From CBDFKY01 sp965248995 (GTDB lineage: Bacteria; Pseudomonadota; Alphaproteobacteria; Rickettsiales; UBA998): a stretch of 64,000 nt of DNA. A program made the translations under genes and the position numbers. The notes under the pieces are model-generated. The model was not told the DNA's origin. It ran no database searches and saw only the letters and a list, made by a program, of their open reading frames with translations. This document shows, piece by piece, positions 51,635 through 59,961 of the stretch. The stretch is taken from positions 1 to 64,000 of the forward strand of contig CBDFKY010000014.1 in the NCBI GenBank assembly GCA_965248995.1, written 5' to 3'. The stretch's first letter is position 1. Each line of letters opens with the position of its first letter.

Positions 51635-52510
51635 TTATGCATGGACCAAAGCTGTATAATCCGCGATCAGGCGCCCGGTCACTTCCCCTACCGTGAACTG
51701 ATACCCGTCGATAGAGCCGACCGGCGTGATTTCCGCCGCCGTGCCCGTCAGGAACACTTCCTCGGCATCTGTCAGTTCTTCCGGTTCGATATAACGCTCC
51801 ACAAGCGTGTACCCGGCTTTGCGCGCCAGATCCATCACCGTGCGGCGGGTGATGCCGTCGAGGAAACAATCGGGCGTCGGGGTATGGATTTCGCCGTTCT
51901 TCATCACCAAGAAGATATTGGCGCCCGTCGCCTCGGCGATATAGCCGCGCCAGTCGAGCATCAGCGCGTCATGGAATCCTTCCCGCTCCGCCTGGTGCTT
52001 GGACATGCTGCAGATGGCGTACAATCCCGCCGCCTTGCTGGCGGAAGGGGCGGTTTCCGGGGAAGGCCGCCGCCAGGTGGAGGTTTTCAGCTTCAGCCCG
52101 CTGACCTTGATGGCGGGGTCGAAATAACTTCCCCATTCCCAGGCGCAGACCGCGACATGCACGGTGTTATGGCGCGCGGAAATCGCCATCATCTCCGTAC
52201 CCGACCACGCGACGGGACGGATATAGCCGTTGCTCATGCCGTTACGGACCACCGCCTCGCGGCACGCTTCATTAAGGATATCCACGCCGTAGGGAATCAC
52301 CATGTCGAGCAGTTCCGCCGAGCGGTGCAGGCGTTCCGAATGTTCCTGCAGCTTGAAGATTTTTCCGTCATAGACCCGCAGTCCCTCGAAGACGCAGCTG
52401 GCATAATGCAGGCCGTGGGTCAGCACGTGTATTTTAGCCTCCCGCCAGGGGACGAATACGCCGTCCATCCATATTTCGCCGTCGCGATCGTCAAACGGTA
52501 TCGTCACCAT
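51635..52510 (-). CDS. ilvE: branched-chain amino acid aminotransferase
   Basis: IlvE is a fold-IV PLP enzyme that transfers amino groups between glutamate and the keto acids of leucine, isoleucine and valine. The 291-residue product begins IWMDGVFVPWREAKIHVLTHGLHYASCVFEG, typical of the family (positions about 12-42). The PLP lysine is in SASKAAGLY (near 160), and the cofactor-binding segment MLDWRGYIAEATGANIFLV is near 183-201. No other branched-chain synthesis gene is adjacent. The upstream gap 52511-52773 contains an inverted repeat and no gene; the AT-rich 133 bases downstream separate it from terC. Confidence 0.93.
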   Translation of the reverse strand: MVTIPFDDRDGEIWMDGVFVPWREAKIHVLTHGLHYASCVFEGLRVYDGKIFKLQEHSERLHRSAELLDMVIPYGVDILNEACREAVVRNGMSNGYIRPVAWSGTEMMAISARHNTVHVAVCAWEWGSYFDPAIKVSGLKLKTSTWRRPSPETAPSASKAAGLYAICSMSKHQAEREGFHDALMLDWRGYIAEATGANIFLVMKNGEIHTPTPDCFLDGITRRTVMDLARKAGYTLVERYIEPEELTDAEEVFLTGTAAEITPVGSIDGYQFTVGEVTGRLIADYTALVHA

Positions 52511-52610
52511 GATGTCGTGCTTTCCTGTTTCGTTATGAAGACTGGTATGCTACTTCGCAATTCTTTCAACTGGCAAGGAAATTATGGGGATGATATGGTT
52601 TGCGGCACGT

Positions 52611-52732
52611 CATACCGGCGGAGGCCGGTATCCGGCTCCCGTATTTTCAGGTGCGCGGCACATACACTTTCCTTATGAGGCAATGCTTCGCATCCTGTTG
52701 TTTTTCGCTGGATACCGGTCTCCGCCGGTATG
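52611..52732. repeat. inverted repeat of the CATACCGGCGGAGGCCGGTATCC type
   Basis: Arms at 52611-52633 and 52710-52732 are near-exact inverted copies, each itself palindromic. They enclose about 75 bases. The frame through it (VIPAEAGI ... LDTGLRRYG) is open into gmhB, but gmhB starts after it. Confidence 0.8.
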
Positions 52733-52773
52733 GCAAGCTTTCATGCCCTACACCCGCTATAAGGCTTAAGATT

Positions 52774-53328
52774 ATGCTCGTACTGCTCGACCGCGACGGC
52801 GTCCTCAACGTGGATATACCCCCCGACGGCGTGACGACCGTAGAGGCGTTGAGAGTGTATCCTTTCGCGGGCGAAGCTGTCCGCCTTCTTAAATATGCGG
52901 GTTTCAACGTGGCCGTGGTCACCAACCAGTCGGCGATCGGCAAGGGATTGCTGAGCGAGCAGGGGCTATCAGACATTCACGACATGATACAGGCCACCCT
53001 CACGCATCAGACGGGCGTGCGGCTCGACGCGTTCTACCATTGTCCCGACCACCCGGACCGAGCGACCGCACGCCGCAAACCGGGTACCGGAATGCTGCTG
53101 GAAGCATTGAGCGATTTCCATGCCGAAGCGGTAAACACCCCGTTCGTAGGCGATGATATCCGCGACATGCAGGCGGCTCTGGGCGCGGGATGTCCTCCTT
53201 ATCTCGTGCGGACCGGCAAGGGAGAGGCGATGCAATCCCTGTTGCCCACATTAGGGGCTCCCGTAACGGTGTGCACGGATTTACTGGACGCTGCCCGCCG
53301 GATCATCCTACAGTACGGCCATGCGTAA
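52774..53328 (+). CDS. gmhB: D-glycero-D-manno-heptose 1,7-bisphosphate phosphatase
   Basis: GmhB is a HAD-family phosphatase of the ADP-heptose pathway for lipopolysaccharide core. From the ATG at 52774 the product has 184 residues. The HAD motifs are LLDRDGVLN (Asp6 and Asp8), VTNQSAIGKG (motif II, near 48-57), the zinc-site segment YHCPDHPD (near 87-94), the RKPGTGML lysine (near 101) and GDDIRDMQAA (near 127). The open frame extends upstream through a repeat to 52600, but this part is not GmhB. It overlaps the next gene by eight bases. Other heptose genes are not in the window. Confidence 0.9.
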   Translation: MLVLLDRDGVLNVDIPPDGVTTVEALRVYPFAGEAVRLLKYAGFNVAVVTNQSAIGKGLLSEQGLSDIHDMIQATLTHQTGVRLDAFYHCPDHPDRATARRKPGTGMLLEALSDFHAEAVNTPFVGDDIRDMQAALGAGCPPYLVRTGKGEAMQSLLPTLGAPVTVCTDLLDAARRIILQYGHA

Positions 53329-53941
53329 ATTACCCGTGCTTGTCGCTTTGGCGCGCTATGCGCGCAACCTCACGATCGTCTTCGCCTGTTTCTGGCTGAT
53401 GGGACTCATGCTGTTCGCACGCCATATTCCGGTAGCCGACGGCGTCCCCGACGGTCATTACGATGCGATCATCGCCCTGACCGGCGGTGCCGCCCGCATC
53501 GCCTATGCGCTCGACCTGCTGAAGGCGGACAAAGGCGACGTACTGTTCATCAGCGGCGTGGCCGACGGGTTCAGCGTAGACGACCTCGCCCTGATCAAGC
53601 GCGCGCCCGCCAACAGCGAAATCGCCCGCCTGCGGCCCCGCATCTTTTACGGCGAAAAAGCGCGGGATACGATCGGAAACGCTCAGGAAACGCTCGGCTG
53701 GCTGAAGGACAAGCCTTACCGCTCCCTGCTGATCGTCACCGCCAATTACCACATTCCCCGTACCCGTATCCTGTTCGCGCATTACCTGACCGGTTACGCC
53801 CTGAACTACGCGCCGGTCAACCCTCCGCAGTTCGAGCGGGTGGAGTGGCTGCGCCATCCCAATTCGCTGCGCCTGATGATGTCGGAATATACCAAGGTGA
53901 TCCTGAGCTGGATACGGTTCGATCTGCTGGGGGACTGGTAG
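53321..53941 (+). CDS. YdcF-like (DUF218) membrane-anchored protein
   Basis: A 206-residue protein with one N-terminal membrane segment (residues about 15-33) and a DUF218 domain of the YdcF/SanA/ElyC kind. Typical segments are DAIIALTGGAARIAYALDLLKA, VLFISGVADG, ARDTIGNAQETLGWLK and SLLIVTANYHIPRTRILF. Family members act in envelope integrity and peptidoglycan or polysaccharide metabolism, but the exact reaction is unknown. The start overlaps gmhB, so both are cotranscribed, which suggests an envelope role. Confidence 0.85.
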   Translation: MRKLPVLVALARYARNLTIVFACFWLMGLMLFARHIPVADGVPDGHYDAIIALTGGAARIAYALDLLKADKGDVLFISGVADGFSVDDLALIKRAPANSEIARLRPRIFYGEKARDTIGNAQETLGWLKDKPYRSLLIVTANYHIPRTRILFAHYLTGYALNYAPVNPPQFERVEWLRHPNSLRLMMSEYTKVILSWIRFDLLGDW

Positions 53942-53986
53942 TCAGGTTATTGCATATAAAAATAAATACTAAATATAAAAATTAGC

Positions 53987-54062
53987 GAGATCGTCATCCC
54001 GCGAAGGCGGGAATCCACCGCAAAAAAGAACTGGATCCCCGCTTTCGCGGGATGACGATCTC
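53987..54062. repeat. GATCGTCATCCCGCGAAGGCGGG repeat
   Basis: Arms GAGATCGTCATCCCGCG and CGCGGGATGACGATCTC bound a full copy of the TTCCCGCGAAGG family, related to 39841-39907. It lies in the convergent gap and could fold as a long hairpin in either transcript. Confidence 0.85.
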
Positions 54063-54100
54063 ATTCTTAGCAAAATCACCTGAGAACAAACCATATGCCG

Positions 54101-54463
54101 CTAACGGTTCAGCGTAAGCACTGCCGGCTGAACCCTGCCCTGCCCCATGACCGGCTGTTGAACGATCGCCGCCGGTTTTTTGATGACGAAATGGGCGCCC
54201 TGCTCCAGGGAAATGCGCAATTGCAGCAGTGCCGCGGCTTTGGAAGCGCAGGGTTTGTGAGGAGCAAGCGGAGCGGATGGGGGCGGGGACTGCGGTGGAA
54301 GCGATGCGGCCAGCGGGGGAGAAAGAATCTCTTGCATCGCCTCCTTCTGAAGTTGGAGCAGGGCTCGTGCATGCTGGACGGCGCGTCTCGCTTCCTCTTC
54401 CGCCTGCAGGGCAGCCTGTGCGGCGGGGCATGGGGGAGCGGCGATATCCGAACCGGTCGTCAT
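54101..54463 (-). CDS. small proline- and alanine-rich protein of unknown function
   Basis: A 120-residue frame with a helical, coiled-coil-like N-terminal half (AALQAEEEARRAVQHARALL near 18-37), a proline-rich middle (PPLAASLPPQSPPPSAPLAP) and a C-terminal LEQGAHFVIKKPAAIVQQP segment. No family is recognised. Overlapping frames on both strands are open because the region is GC-rich; I prefer this one because its composition is most protein-like. The convergent neighbour ends at 53941. Confidence 0.45.
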   Translation of the reverse strand: MTTGSDIAAPPCPAAQAALQAEEEARRAVQHARALLQLQKEAMQEILSPPLAASLPPQSPPPSAPLAPHKPCASKAAALLQLRISLEQGAHFVIKKPAAIVQQPVMGQGRVQPAVLTLNR

Positions 54464-54590
54464 GGAGAAAACTCTTTATCTGATTGTTCAAGATATCACG
54501 CTTCTGTGACGGGTCCGTGAACCTCCGGGTGAAAGATTAATGACAATCAGAACGGTTGCGCATCTGCGCGAAAAACCTTAAAGAAAGCAT

Positions 54591-55259
54591 ATGCGCACCC
54601 CCATCCATATCGCCCCTTCCATCCTGTCCGCCGATTTCGCGCGGCTCGGCGAGGAAGTGCGCGCTATTACCGCAGCCGGGGCGGACGCCGTGCATGTCGA
54701 CGTGATGGACGGGCAGTTCGTGCCCAACCTGACCATCGGCGCGGGCGTGGTGGCGGCACTCAAACCCCACACTTCCCTGCCGCTGGACGTGCATCTGATG
54801 ATCGAGACGCCTGAAGCGATGATCGCCGACTTCGCGAAAGCGGGCGCGGATATCCTCACCGTGCATCTGGAAGCCTGCGTCCACGCGCACCGCACCCTGC
54901 ACGCCATCCGGGCGGCCGGCATGAAAGCGGGCATCTCGCTGGTGCCGTCGACACCGCCGGAGTCGCTGGAATACCTGATGGACAGCGTCGACCTTATTCT
55001 GGTGATGAGCGTCAACCCCGGTTTCGGCGGGCAGGCGTTCATTCCTTCACAACTGGAAAAAATCCGCCGCCTCCGTACCATGATCGACGCCTCGAAACGC
55101 GAGATCGTCCTGGAAGTGGACGGCGGCATCACGGCGGTGAATGCCGCGGAAATCGTCGCGGCGGGGGCCACCATGCTGGTAGCGGGCTCAGCGGTGTTCA
55201 AGGGAGGTGAGGAAAGCTACGCCTCCAACATCACCTCACTAAGAGAAGGACAACGATGA
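54591..55259 (+). CDS. rpe: ribulose-phosphate 3-epimerase
   Basis: Rpe interconverts ribulose 5-phosphate and xylulose 5-phosphate in the pentose phosphate pathway. The 222-residue TIM barrel has all family motifs: IAPSILSADFARLGEE (residues 4-19), VHVDVMDGQFVPNLT (near 33-47), LPLDVHLMIE (near 63-72), LVMSVNPGFGGQ (near 139-150) and EVDGGI (near 175-180). The metal ligands (His, Asp, His, Asp) are in these segments. hisA follows after an 80-base gap occupied by a palindromic repeat. Confidence 0.96.
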   Translation: MRTPIHIAPSILSADFARLGEEVRAITAAGADAVHVDVMDGQFVPNLTIGAGVVAALKPHTSLPLDVHLMIETPEAMIADFAKAGADILTVHLEACVHAHRTLHAIRAAGMKAGISLVPSTPPESLEYLMDSVDLILVMSVNPGFGGQAFIPSQLEKIRRLRTMIDASKREIVLEVDGGITAVNAAEIVAAGATMLVAGSAVFKGGEESYASNITSLREGQR

Positions 55260-55282
55260 AATATACAAAAGAGATGTGCGTG

Positions 55283-55336
55283 ACTACTCCCCCCCCGAGG
55301 GGGAGTCAAAACATACCGTGTTTTGGTGGGGGGCTC
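55283..55336. repeat. GC-rich palindromic repeat, short copy C, before hisA
   Basis: CTCCCCCCCCGAGGGGGAGTC, then ACCGTGTTTTGGTGGGGGGC, the same elements as in the glnE insertion. It lies directly before the hisA start and leaves an open frame joined to hisA. Confidence 0.8.
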
Positions 55337-55338
55337 TC

Positions 55339-56079
55339 ATGATCATCTACCCGGCGATCGACCTGAAAGGCGGCCAGTGCGTCCGCCTGCTGCGCGGCGA
55401 CATGAACGCCGCCACGGTCTTTTCCAACAGTCCGGCCGATCAGGCGAAGCAGTTCGAGGCGGCAGGATTCGCATGGCTGCATCTGGTCGATTTGGACGGA
55501 GCCTGCGCAGGCGAGAGCCGCAATACGCAAAGCGTGAAAGCGATTCTGGACGCGCTCACCATTCCCGTCCAACTCGGTGGCGGCATCCGGAGTCCGGAGC
55601 ATATCGCGTACTGGCTGGAAAGGGGCATCGCGCGGGTGATTCTGGGGACCGCCGCCGCCCGGAACCCGCAGATGGTGAAGGATGCCTGCAAGACCTGGCC
55701 GGGCCGCATCGCGGTGGGCATCGACGCGCGGGACGGGATGGTGGCCGTCGAAGGCTGGGGAGAGACCTCCGAGCTCAACGCGCTCGACTTGGCCAAACGG
55801 TTCGAGGACGCGGGCGCGGCGGCGATCATCTATACCGACATCGCCCGCGACGGCGCGATGCAGGGGGCCAACGTCGCCGAGACGGCGGCCCTGGCCCGCG
55901 CCATTTCCACTCCCGTCATCCTGTCGGGCGGCGTCACCACGCTGGCCGACCTGGAAACGATCCGGGCGGAAGCGGGCGCTCGCATCCATGGCGCGATCAT
56001 CGGACGCGCCCTCTATGAAGGGACGATCACGCCGGAGGCTGCGCTGAAAGGCGGCAGTGAGGAAACGCGGTCCTCCTGA
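55339..56079 (+). CDS. hisA: phosphoribosylformimino-5-aminoimidazole carboxamide ribotide isomerase
   Basis: HisA catalyses the Amadori isomerisation of ProFAR to PRFAR in histidine synthesis. From the ATG at 55339 the product has 246 residues: MIIYPAIDLKGGQCVRLLRG with catalytic Asp8, QLGGGIRSPEHI near 80, VGIDARDGMVAVEGW with the second catalytic Asp near 128, and YTDIARDGAMQG near 164-175. An in-frame start 21 codons upstream lies in the repeat and is unlikely. The ribosome-binding site may be contributed by the repeat (GGTGGGGGG). hisF follows after 82 bases. hisH and the rest of the his operon are not here. Confidence 0.95.
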   Translation: MIIYPAIDLKGGQCVRLLRGDMNAATVFSNSPADQAKQFEAAGFAWLHLVDLDGACAGESRNTQSVKAILDALTIPVQLGGGIRSPEHIAYWLERGIARVILGTAAARNPQMVKDACKTWPGRIAVGIDARDGMVAVEGWGETSELNALDLAKRFEDAGAAAIIYTDIARDGAMQGANVAETAALARAISTPVILSGGVTTLADLETIRAEAGARIHGAIIGRALYEGTITPEAALKGGSEETRSS

Positions 56080-56107
56080 GGCACAGCCGGAGGACTTCGT
56101 GCAACCG

Positions 56108-56136
56108 GCAGGATTCTTCGCTGCGCTCAGAATGAC
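56108..56136. repeat. half copy of the CTTCGCTGCGCTCAGAATGAC repeat
   Basis: The segment GATTCTTCGCTGCGCTCAGA matches one arm of the repeat at 6566-6629. It sits between hisA and hisF. Confidence 0.6.
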
Positions 56137-56161
56137 AACAGGGAAATAATGGAGTCAACCT

Positions 56162-56953
56162 ATGCTTAAAACCCGCATCATTCCCTGCCTCGACGTAAAA
56201 GACGGGCGCGTCGTCAAAGGCGTCAATTTCGTCAACCTGCGCGATGCGGGCGATCCGGTGGAACAGGCGGCGCTGTATGACGCGAACGGCGCCGACGAAC
56301 TCTGTTTCCTGGATATCACCGCCTCGCACGAAGGCCGCGCCACGCTGCTGGAGATGGTGAGGCGCGTCGCCGAACGCTGTTCGATTCCCTTCACCGTCGG
56401 CGGCGGTGTACGCACGACGGACGACGTGCGCAACCTGCTGCTGGCGGGTGCCGACAAGGTGGGCATCAACACCGCCGCCGTCACCCGCCCGGAACTGGTG
56501 CGTGAGGCTTCGGAGAAATTCGGGGCGCAATGCATCGTGGTGGCGATGGACGCCCGCGCCTCCGCGCATCCGCCGAGCGGTTTCGAGATCTTCACCCATG
56601 GCGGGCGCAACGCCACCGGCATCGACGCGGTGGAATGGGCGGACAGGATGGCGGACTATGGCGCGGGCGAACTGCTCGTCACCTCGATGGACCGGGACGG
56701 AACGGGGGCCGGATTCGACATCCCTATGCTGAAGGCTATCACGGATAGGGTGGGTATCCCGGTCATCGCCTCCGGGGGTGTGGGTACGCTCGACCATTTC
56801 GTGGAAGGAGTGCGGGACGGTGGCGCCTCCGCCCTGCTCGCCGCCAGCGTCTTTCATTTCGGGACGTTTACGATTGAAGCGGTAAAGGAACGGATGGCGG
56901 CAGCGGGAATTGCAGTGCGTTACAACGAACAAAAAAAACCATTTCAGGAATGA
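56162..56953 (+). CDS. hisF: imidazole glycerol phosphate synthase cyclase subunit
   Basis: HisF uses ammonia from HisH to turn PRFAR into imidazole glycerol phosphate and AICAR. The 263-residue TIM barrel has catalytic Asp11 (RIIPCLDVKDGRVVKG) and the second Asp in CIVVAMDARAS (near 130). The phosphate-binding segments GGGVRT and SGGVGT are present, and LVTSMDRDGTGAGFD lies near 173. HisH is not encoded nearby. The last six codons (KKPFQE) overlap a terminator that serves the convergent acetyltransferase gene. Confidence 0.96.
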   Translation: MLKTRIIPCLDVKDGRVVKGVNFVNLRDAGDPVEQAALYDANGADELCFLDITASHEGRATLLEMVRRVAERCSIPFTVGGGVRTTDDVRNLLLAGADKVGINTAAVTRPELVREASEKFGAQCIVVAMDARASAHPPSGFEIFTHGGRNATGIDAVEWADRMADYGAGELLVTSMDRDGTGAGFDIPMLKAITDRVGIPVIASGGVGTLDHFVEGVRDGGASALLAASVFHFGTFTIEAVKERMAAAGIAVRYNEQKKPFQE

Positions 56954-56958
56954 AATGG
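56931..56958 (-). terminator. intrinsic terminator inside the hisF 3' end
   Basis: Stem CCATTTC / GAAATGG (56939-56945 with 56952-56958) with a six-base loop, followed on the minus strand by eight U. It ends the acetyltransferase transcript. The hairpin covers the hisF stop codon, so it may also act on the plus strand as a stabilising structure. Confidence 0.8.
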
Positions 56959-56959
56959 T

Positions 56960-57391
56960 CTACACGTTGATGGTCAAAGCATCGATAATGCCTTCACCAT
57001 CTGGGCGTGATGAAAGCCGAAATCCCTGCTTTAAAAAGAAAGCAGAAGTGGTTCCAAAATCTTCGCATGCAACGCGTACAAAGACCATATCGATAGGCTC
57101 GATGCTTCGGAACTCGCAAAGAACTGTTCCGACAAGCTTTGAAGCAATTCCCCGCCGCCGATAGCTGGGATGCACCACCAGACGGTGAATATCCCCACGT
57201 GATGCAGATCGGGCGGCAAGCAGGACGGCAATTATTTCGCTATCATCTTTTGCTAACCAACATAACTCAGGACTTTTCAAGAATTCTTTCAGTTGGCTTA
57301 ATCGATCAGCTTTGTCGCTTAGTTGCAGTTGCAACAGGACATGGACACTATCAATGTCATTCAAAGACATTGAGGAAAATTTAAGAGTCAT
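56960..57391 (-). CDS. GNAT-family N-acetyltransferase
   Basis: A 143-residue GCN5-related acetyltransferase. The acetyl-CoA-binding motif A is clear: IHRLVVHPSYRRRGIASKLV (residues about 68-87, with the RxxGxA core). Motif B, with a late aromatic residue, is in AFFLKQGFRL. The substrate (small molecule or protein N-terminus) cannot be inferred. It is convergent with hisF and shares its terminator region, and it has an AT-rich upstream gap (57392-57518) with no gene. The composition is more AT-rich than its neighbours, which may indicate transfer. Confidence 0.85.
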   Translation of the reverse strand: MTLKFSSMSLNDIDSVHVLLQLQLSDKADRLSQLKEFLKSPELCWLAKDDSEIIAVLLAARSASRGDIHRLVVHPSYRRRGIASKLVGTVLCEFRSIEPIDMVFVRVACEDFGTTSAFFLKQGFRLSSRPDGEGIIDALTINV

Positions 57392-57518
57392 GGCTTTAAA
57401 AAAGAAACTGAAGTAAAGGTAACAAACTTCAGTGCCATAATCAACTTTTATTAAAAAAGGTTTTTCAGTGCCTCTAATTTTTTTGAAAAGTCAGAATATG
57501 ATTAAGTATTTAATAATC

Positions 57519-58781
57519 TTAATGCTCGCCCCATTTAATACTGGAAATATCGATCCCCTGTTGCGCCATTTCCCACAGCGGACTCAAATCGCGCAGCCGG
57601 TCGATACTGCCGCGCACGATGCGGATTGCCGCGTCGATTTCCGCTTCCGTGGTGAAACGCCCGATCCCGAAACGGATGGAGGTATGGGCCAGCTCCTCGC
57701 TCACCCCCAGCGCCCGCAGCACGTAGGAAGGTTCCAGCGAGGCCGAGGTACAGGCCGAACCGGAGGAGACCGCCAGATCCTTGATGGCCATGATCATCGA
57801 CTCGCCCTCGATATAGGCGAAGCTGAGATTGATATTCCCGGGCCAGCGCTGCGTGCGATGCCCGTTCAGGTACACGTCGGGCACGCCGTCGAGGATAGCG
57901 TCGGTAAAACGCTTGCTTAAACGCTCGACCCGTTCCGCTTCCTGGCTCATTTCACGCGCCGCGATATCCGCCGCCTTGCCGAGCCCCACCGCCAGCGGTG
58001 TCGGCACCGTACCGGAGCGCATCCCGCGTTCCTGCCCGCCGCCGTTGATGATCGCGTCCATCCGTACCCGCGGGCGGCGGCGGACATAAAGGGCTCCGAT
58101 GCCTTTGGACGCGTAAATCTTGTGGCCGGAGATGCTGAGCAGGTCGATGTTCATGTCCTCGACATTCAGCGGGATCTTGCCGAAGGCCTGCGCCGCGTCC
58201 GTATGGAACAGCACGCCCCGCTCCCGGCACATCGCGCCGATCTCCTTCAACGGCTGGATCACGCCGATTTCATTGTTAATCGCCATGATGGAGACCAGCA
58301 CCGTGCGGTCGGTAATAGCGGCGCGCAATTGCTCGAGGTCGATCAGCCCGTCCGTCCCGACCGGCAGATAGGTGACACGGAATCCTTCCTTCTCCAGATG
58401 ACGGCAGGAATCCAGCACGCATTTATGTTCGGTGACGGCCGTAATGATATGGTCCTTTTTATCCTTATTGAACCGCGCCACGCCTTTGATGGCCATATTG
58501 TTGGATTCGGTCGCCCCGGAGGTGAAGACGATCTCCTTGTCCGACGCGCCGATCAGGCGGGCGATACTGCCCCGCGCTTCCTCCATCCCGGCTTCCGCTT
58601 CCCAGCCGAAGGCATGGCTGCGTGAATGGGGATTGCCGAATTTCTGGGTAAAATAGGGCATCATGGCGTCCAGCACGCGGGGGTCGAGCGGGGTGGTGGA
58701 CTGGTAATCCAGGTAGATGGGGAAAGACACCTCGGCTTGGACCGGCGGGTTCTCCTTGTGATGGACGGCGAGGGTCATCAT
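57519..58781 (-). CDS. iscS: cysteine desulfurase IscS
   Basis: IscS takes sulfur from cysteine as a persulfide and gives it to iron-sulfur scaffolds and tRNA-thiolation enzymes. The 420-residue product matches group-I desulfurases: the PLP lysine 221 in SISGHKIYASKG, the histidine in TEHKC, and the mobile-loop catalytic Cys344 in SSGSACTSASLEPSYVLRALG. It ends SIKWGEH, as in housekeeping IscS. A second desulfurase gene lies 72 bases upstream on the same strand. iscU, iscA and hscAB are not in the window; they would be expected further left in a normal isc operon, but a minus-strand GNAT gene follows instead. Confidence 0.95.
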   Translation of the reverse strand: MMTLAVHHKENPPVQAEVSFPIYLDYQSTTPLDPRVLDAMMPYFTQKFGNPHSRSHAFGWEAEAGMEEARGSIARLIGASDKEIVFTSGATESNNMAIKGVARFNKDKKDHIITAVTEHKCVLDSCRHLEKEGFRVTYLPVGTDGLIDLEQLRAAITDRTVLVSIMAINNEIGVIQPLKEIGAMCRERGVLFHTDAAQAFGKIPLNVEDMNIDLLSISGHKIYASKGIGALYVRRRPRVRMDAIINGGGQERGMRSGTVPTPLAVGLGKAADIAAREMSQEAERVERLSKRFTDAILDGVPDVYLNGHRTQRWPGNINLSFAYIEGESMIMAIKDLAVSSGSACTSASLEPSYVLRALGVSEELAHTSIRFGIGRFTTEAEIDAAIRIVRGSIDRLRDLSPLWEMAQQGIDISSIKWGEH

Positions 58782-58853
58782 GAAATCGCTTATCGGTTGG
58801 TGGGAATACTTAACACATAAGCTAAAAACACGATGTAATCAAGGCCTCATTCC

Positions 58854-59936
58854 CTAATTTCCGGCGAGCAGCCGCTTCCAGGCGTGCGCGAACGCGTCGA
58901 TGTGGGCCTGCGTCGTATTCCAGCCGCCGCTTAACCGTATCGCGTCCTGGGGTGCCCCCTCCCCGAACATGGCCGCGAGCACGTGGCTGGCTTCCACGCG
59001 CCCCGAGGAACAGGCGGAACCGGCGCTCACCGCGATGCCTTCCAGATCGAACCGCATCAGTTGCACTTCCGATGTGATGCCGGGCAGGCGCAGGCAGCTG
59101 GTGTTCGGCAGGCGCGGCGCTTCTTTCCCGATGACGACGTCTCCCGCATATGCGATGCATTCCGCCTCCAGCGCGTCCAGCCAGCCGCGCAGCGCCCCCT
59201 GCCATGACGTATCGCCGAGCGCGCACTCCACCGCGGAGGCGAAACCGGCGATACCCGCGACGTTTTCGGTTCCGGCGCGCCGGTTGCCCTCCTGACCGCC
59301 GCCGGTCAGCAGCGGCCGCAGCGGCGTTTTCTGCGAGACTACCAGCGCCCCTATTCCCTGAGGGCCGCCCAGTTTATGCGCGGAAAAACTCAAGCTATCC
59401 GCACCGAGCAGCGTCATGTCCACCGGGATCTTACCGAGCGCCTGCACGGCGTCGCAATGCAGGATGCCGCCGAACCGGTGCACGAGGCGCGCGATATCGG
59501 CGACCGGCTGGATCACGCCGGTTTCATTGTTGGCCAGCATGACGGAGATCAGCGCCGGGCCTTCCTGCGCCTGCAGGAATTTTTCCAGCCCCTCCCTATC
59601 CAGCAACCCGTTCCTATCCACCGGAAGACGTACCGCCTCCGGAACGGTTTTCAGCACCGAAGCATGCTCGGTGGCCGCCACCGCCACCGGCATGGGAGGA
59701 AAACCGCGAAGGGCGGTCACGTTCGCTTCCGTGCCGCTCGCGGTGAAGAGCAGTTCGGTGGGAAAACAGCCCAGAGCCCCGGCGACGGTGCGGCGTGAGC
59801 GTTCCACCAGCGCTTTGGCGGCGCGGCCGTGGCGATGGACCGAAGAGGGGTTGGCAGGGGCACGCATCGTGTCCGTCATGATGTCGATCACCTGCGGGCG
59901 GATCGGCGCGGTGGCGTTATAATCGAGATAGATCAT
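58854..59936 (-). CDS. second cysteine desulfurase (NifS/IscS-like)
   Basis: A 360-residue aminotransferase class V protein. The PLP lysine is Lys188 (FSAHKLGGPQGIG) and the catalytic cysteine Cys309 (SAGSACSSGRVEASHVL). The short, arginine-rich loop after the cysteine (SSGRVEASHV) is typical of the shorter NifS-like desulfurases found beside iscS in alphaproteobacterial isc/suf loci. It precedes iscS in the same direction, so two desulfurases are probably coexpressed. Its distinct role is unknown; supply to a separate scaffold or to molybdenum-cofactor sulfuration are possibilities only. Confidence 0.92.
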   Translation of the reverse strand: MIYLDYNATAPIRPQVIDIMTDTMRAPANPSSVHRHGRAAKALVERSRRTVAGALGCFPTELLFTASGTEANVTALRGFPPMPVAVAATEHASVLKTVPEAVRLPVDRNGLLDREGLEKFLQAQEGPALISVMLANNETGVIQPVADIARLVHRFGGILHCDAVQALGKIPVDMTLLGADSLSFSAHKLGGPQGIGALVVSQKTPLRPLLTGGGQEGNRRAGTENVAGIAGFASAVECALGDTSWQGALRGWLDALEAECIAYAGDVVIGKEAPRLPNTSCLRLPGITSEVQLMRFDLEGIAVSAGSACSSGRVEASHVLAAMFGEGAPQDAIRLSGGWNTTQAHIDAFAHAWKRLLAGN

Positions 59937-59961
59937 GCGTCGAAGACTGTCATGGCTGGCT

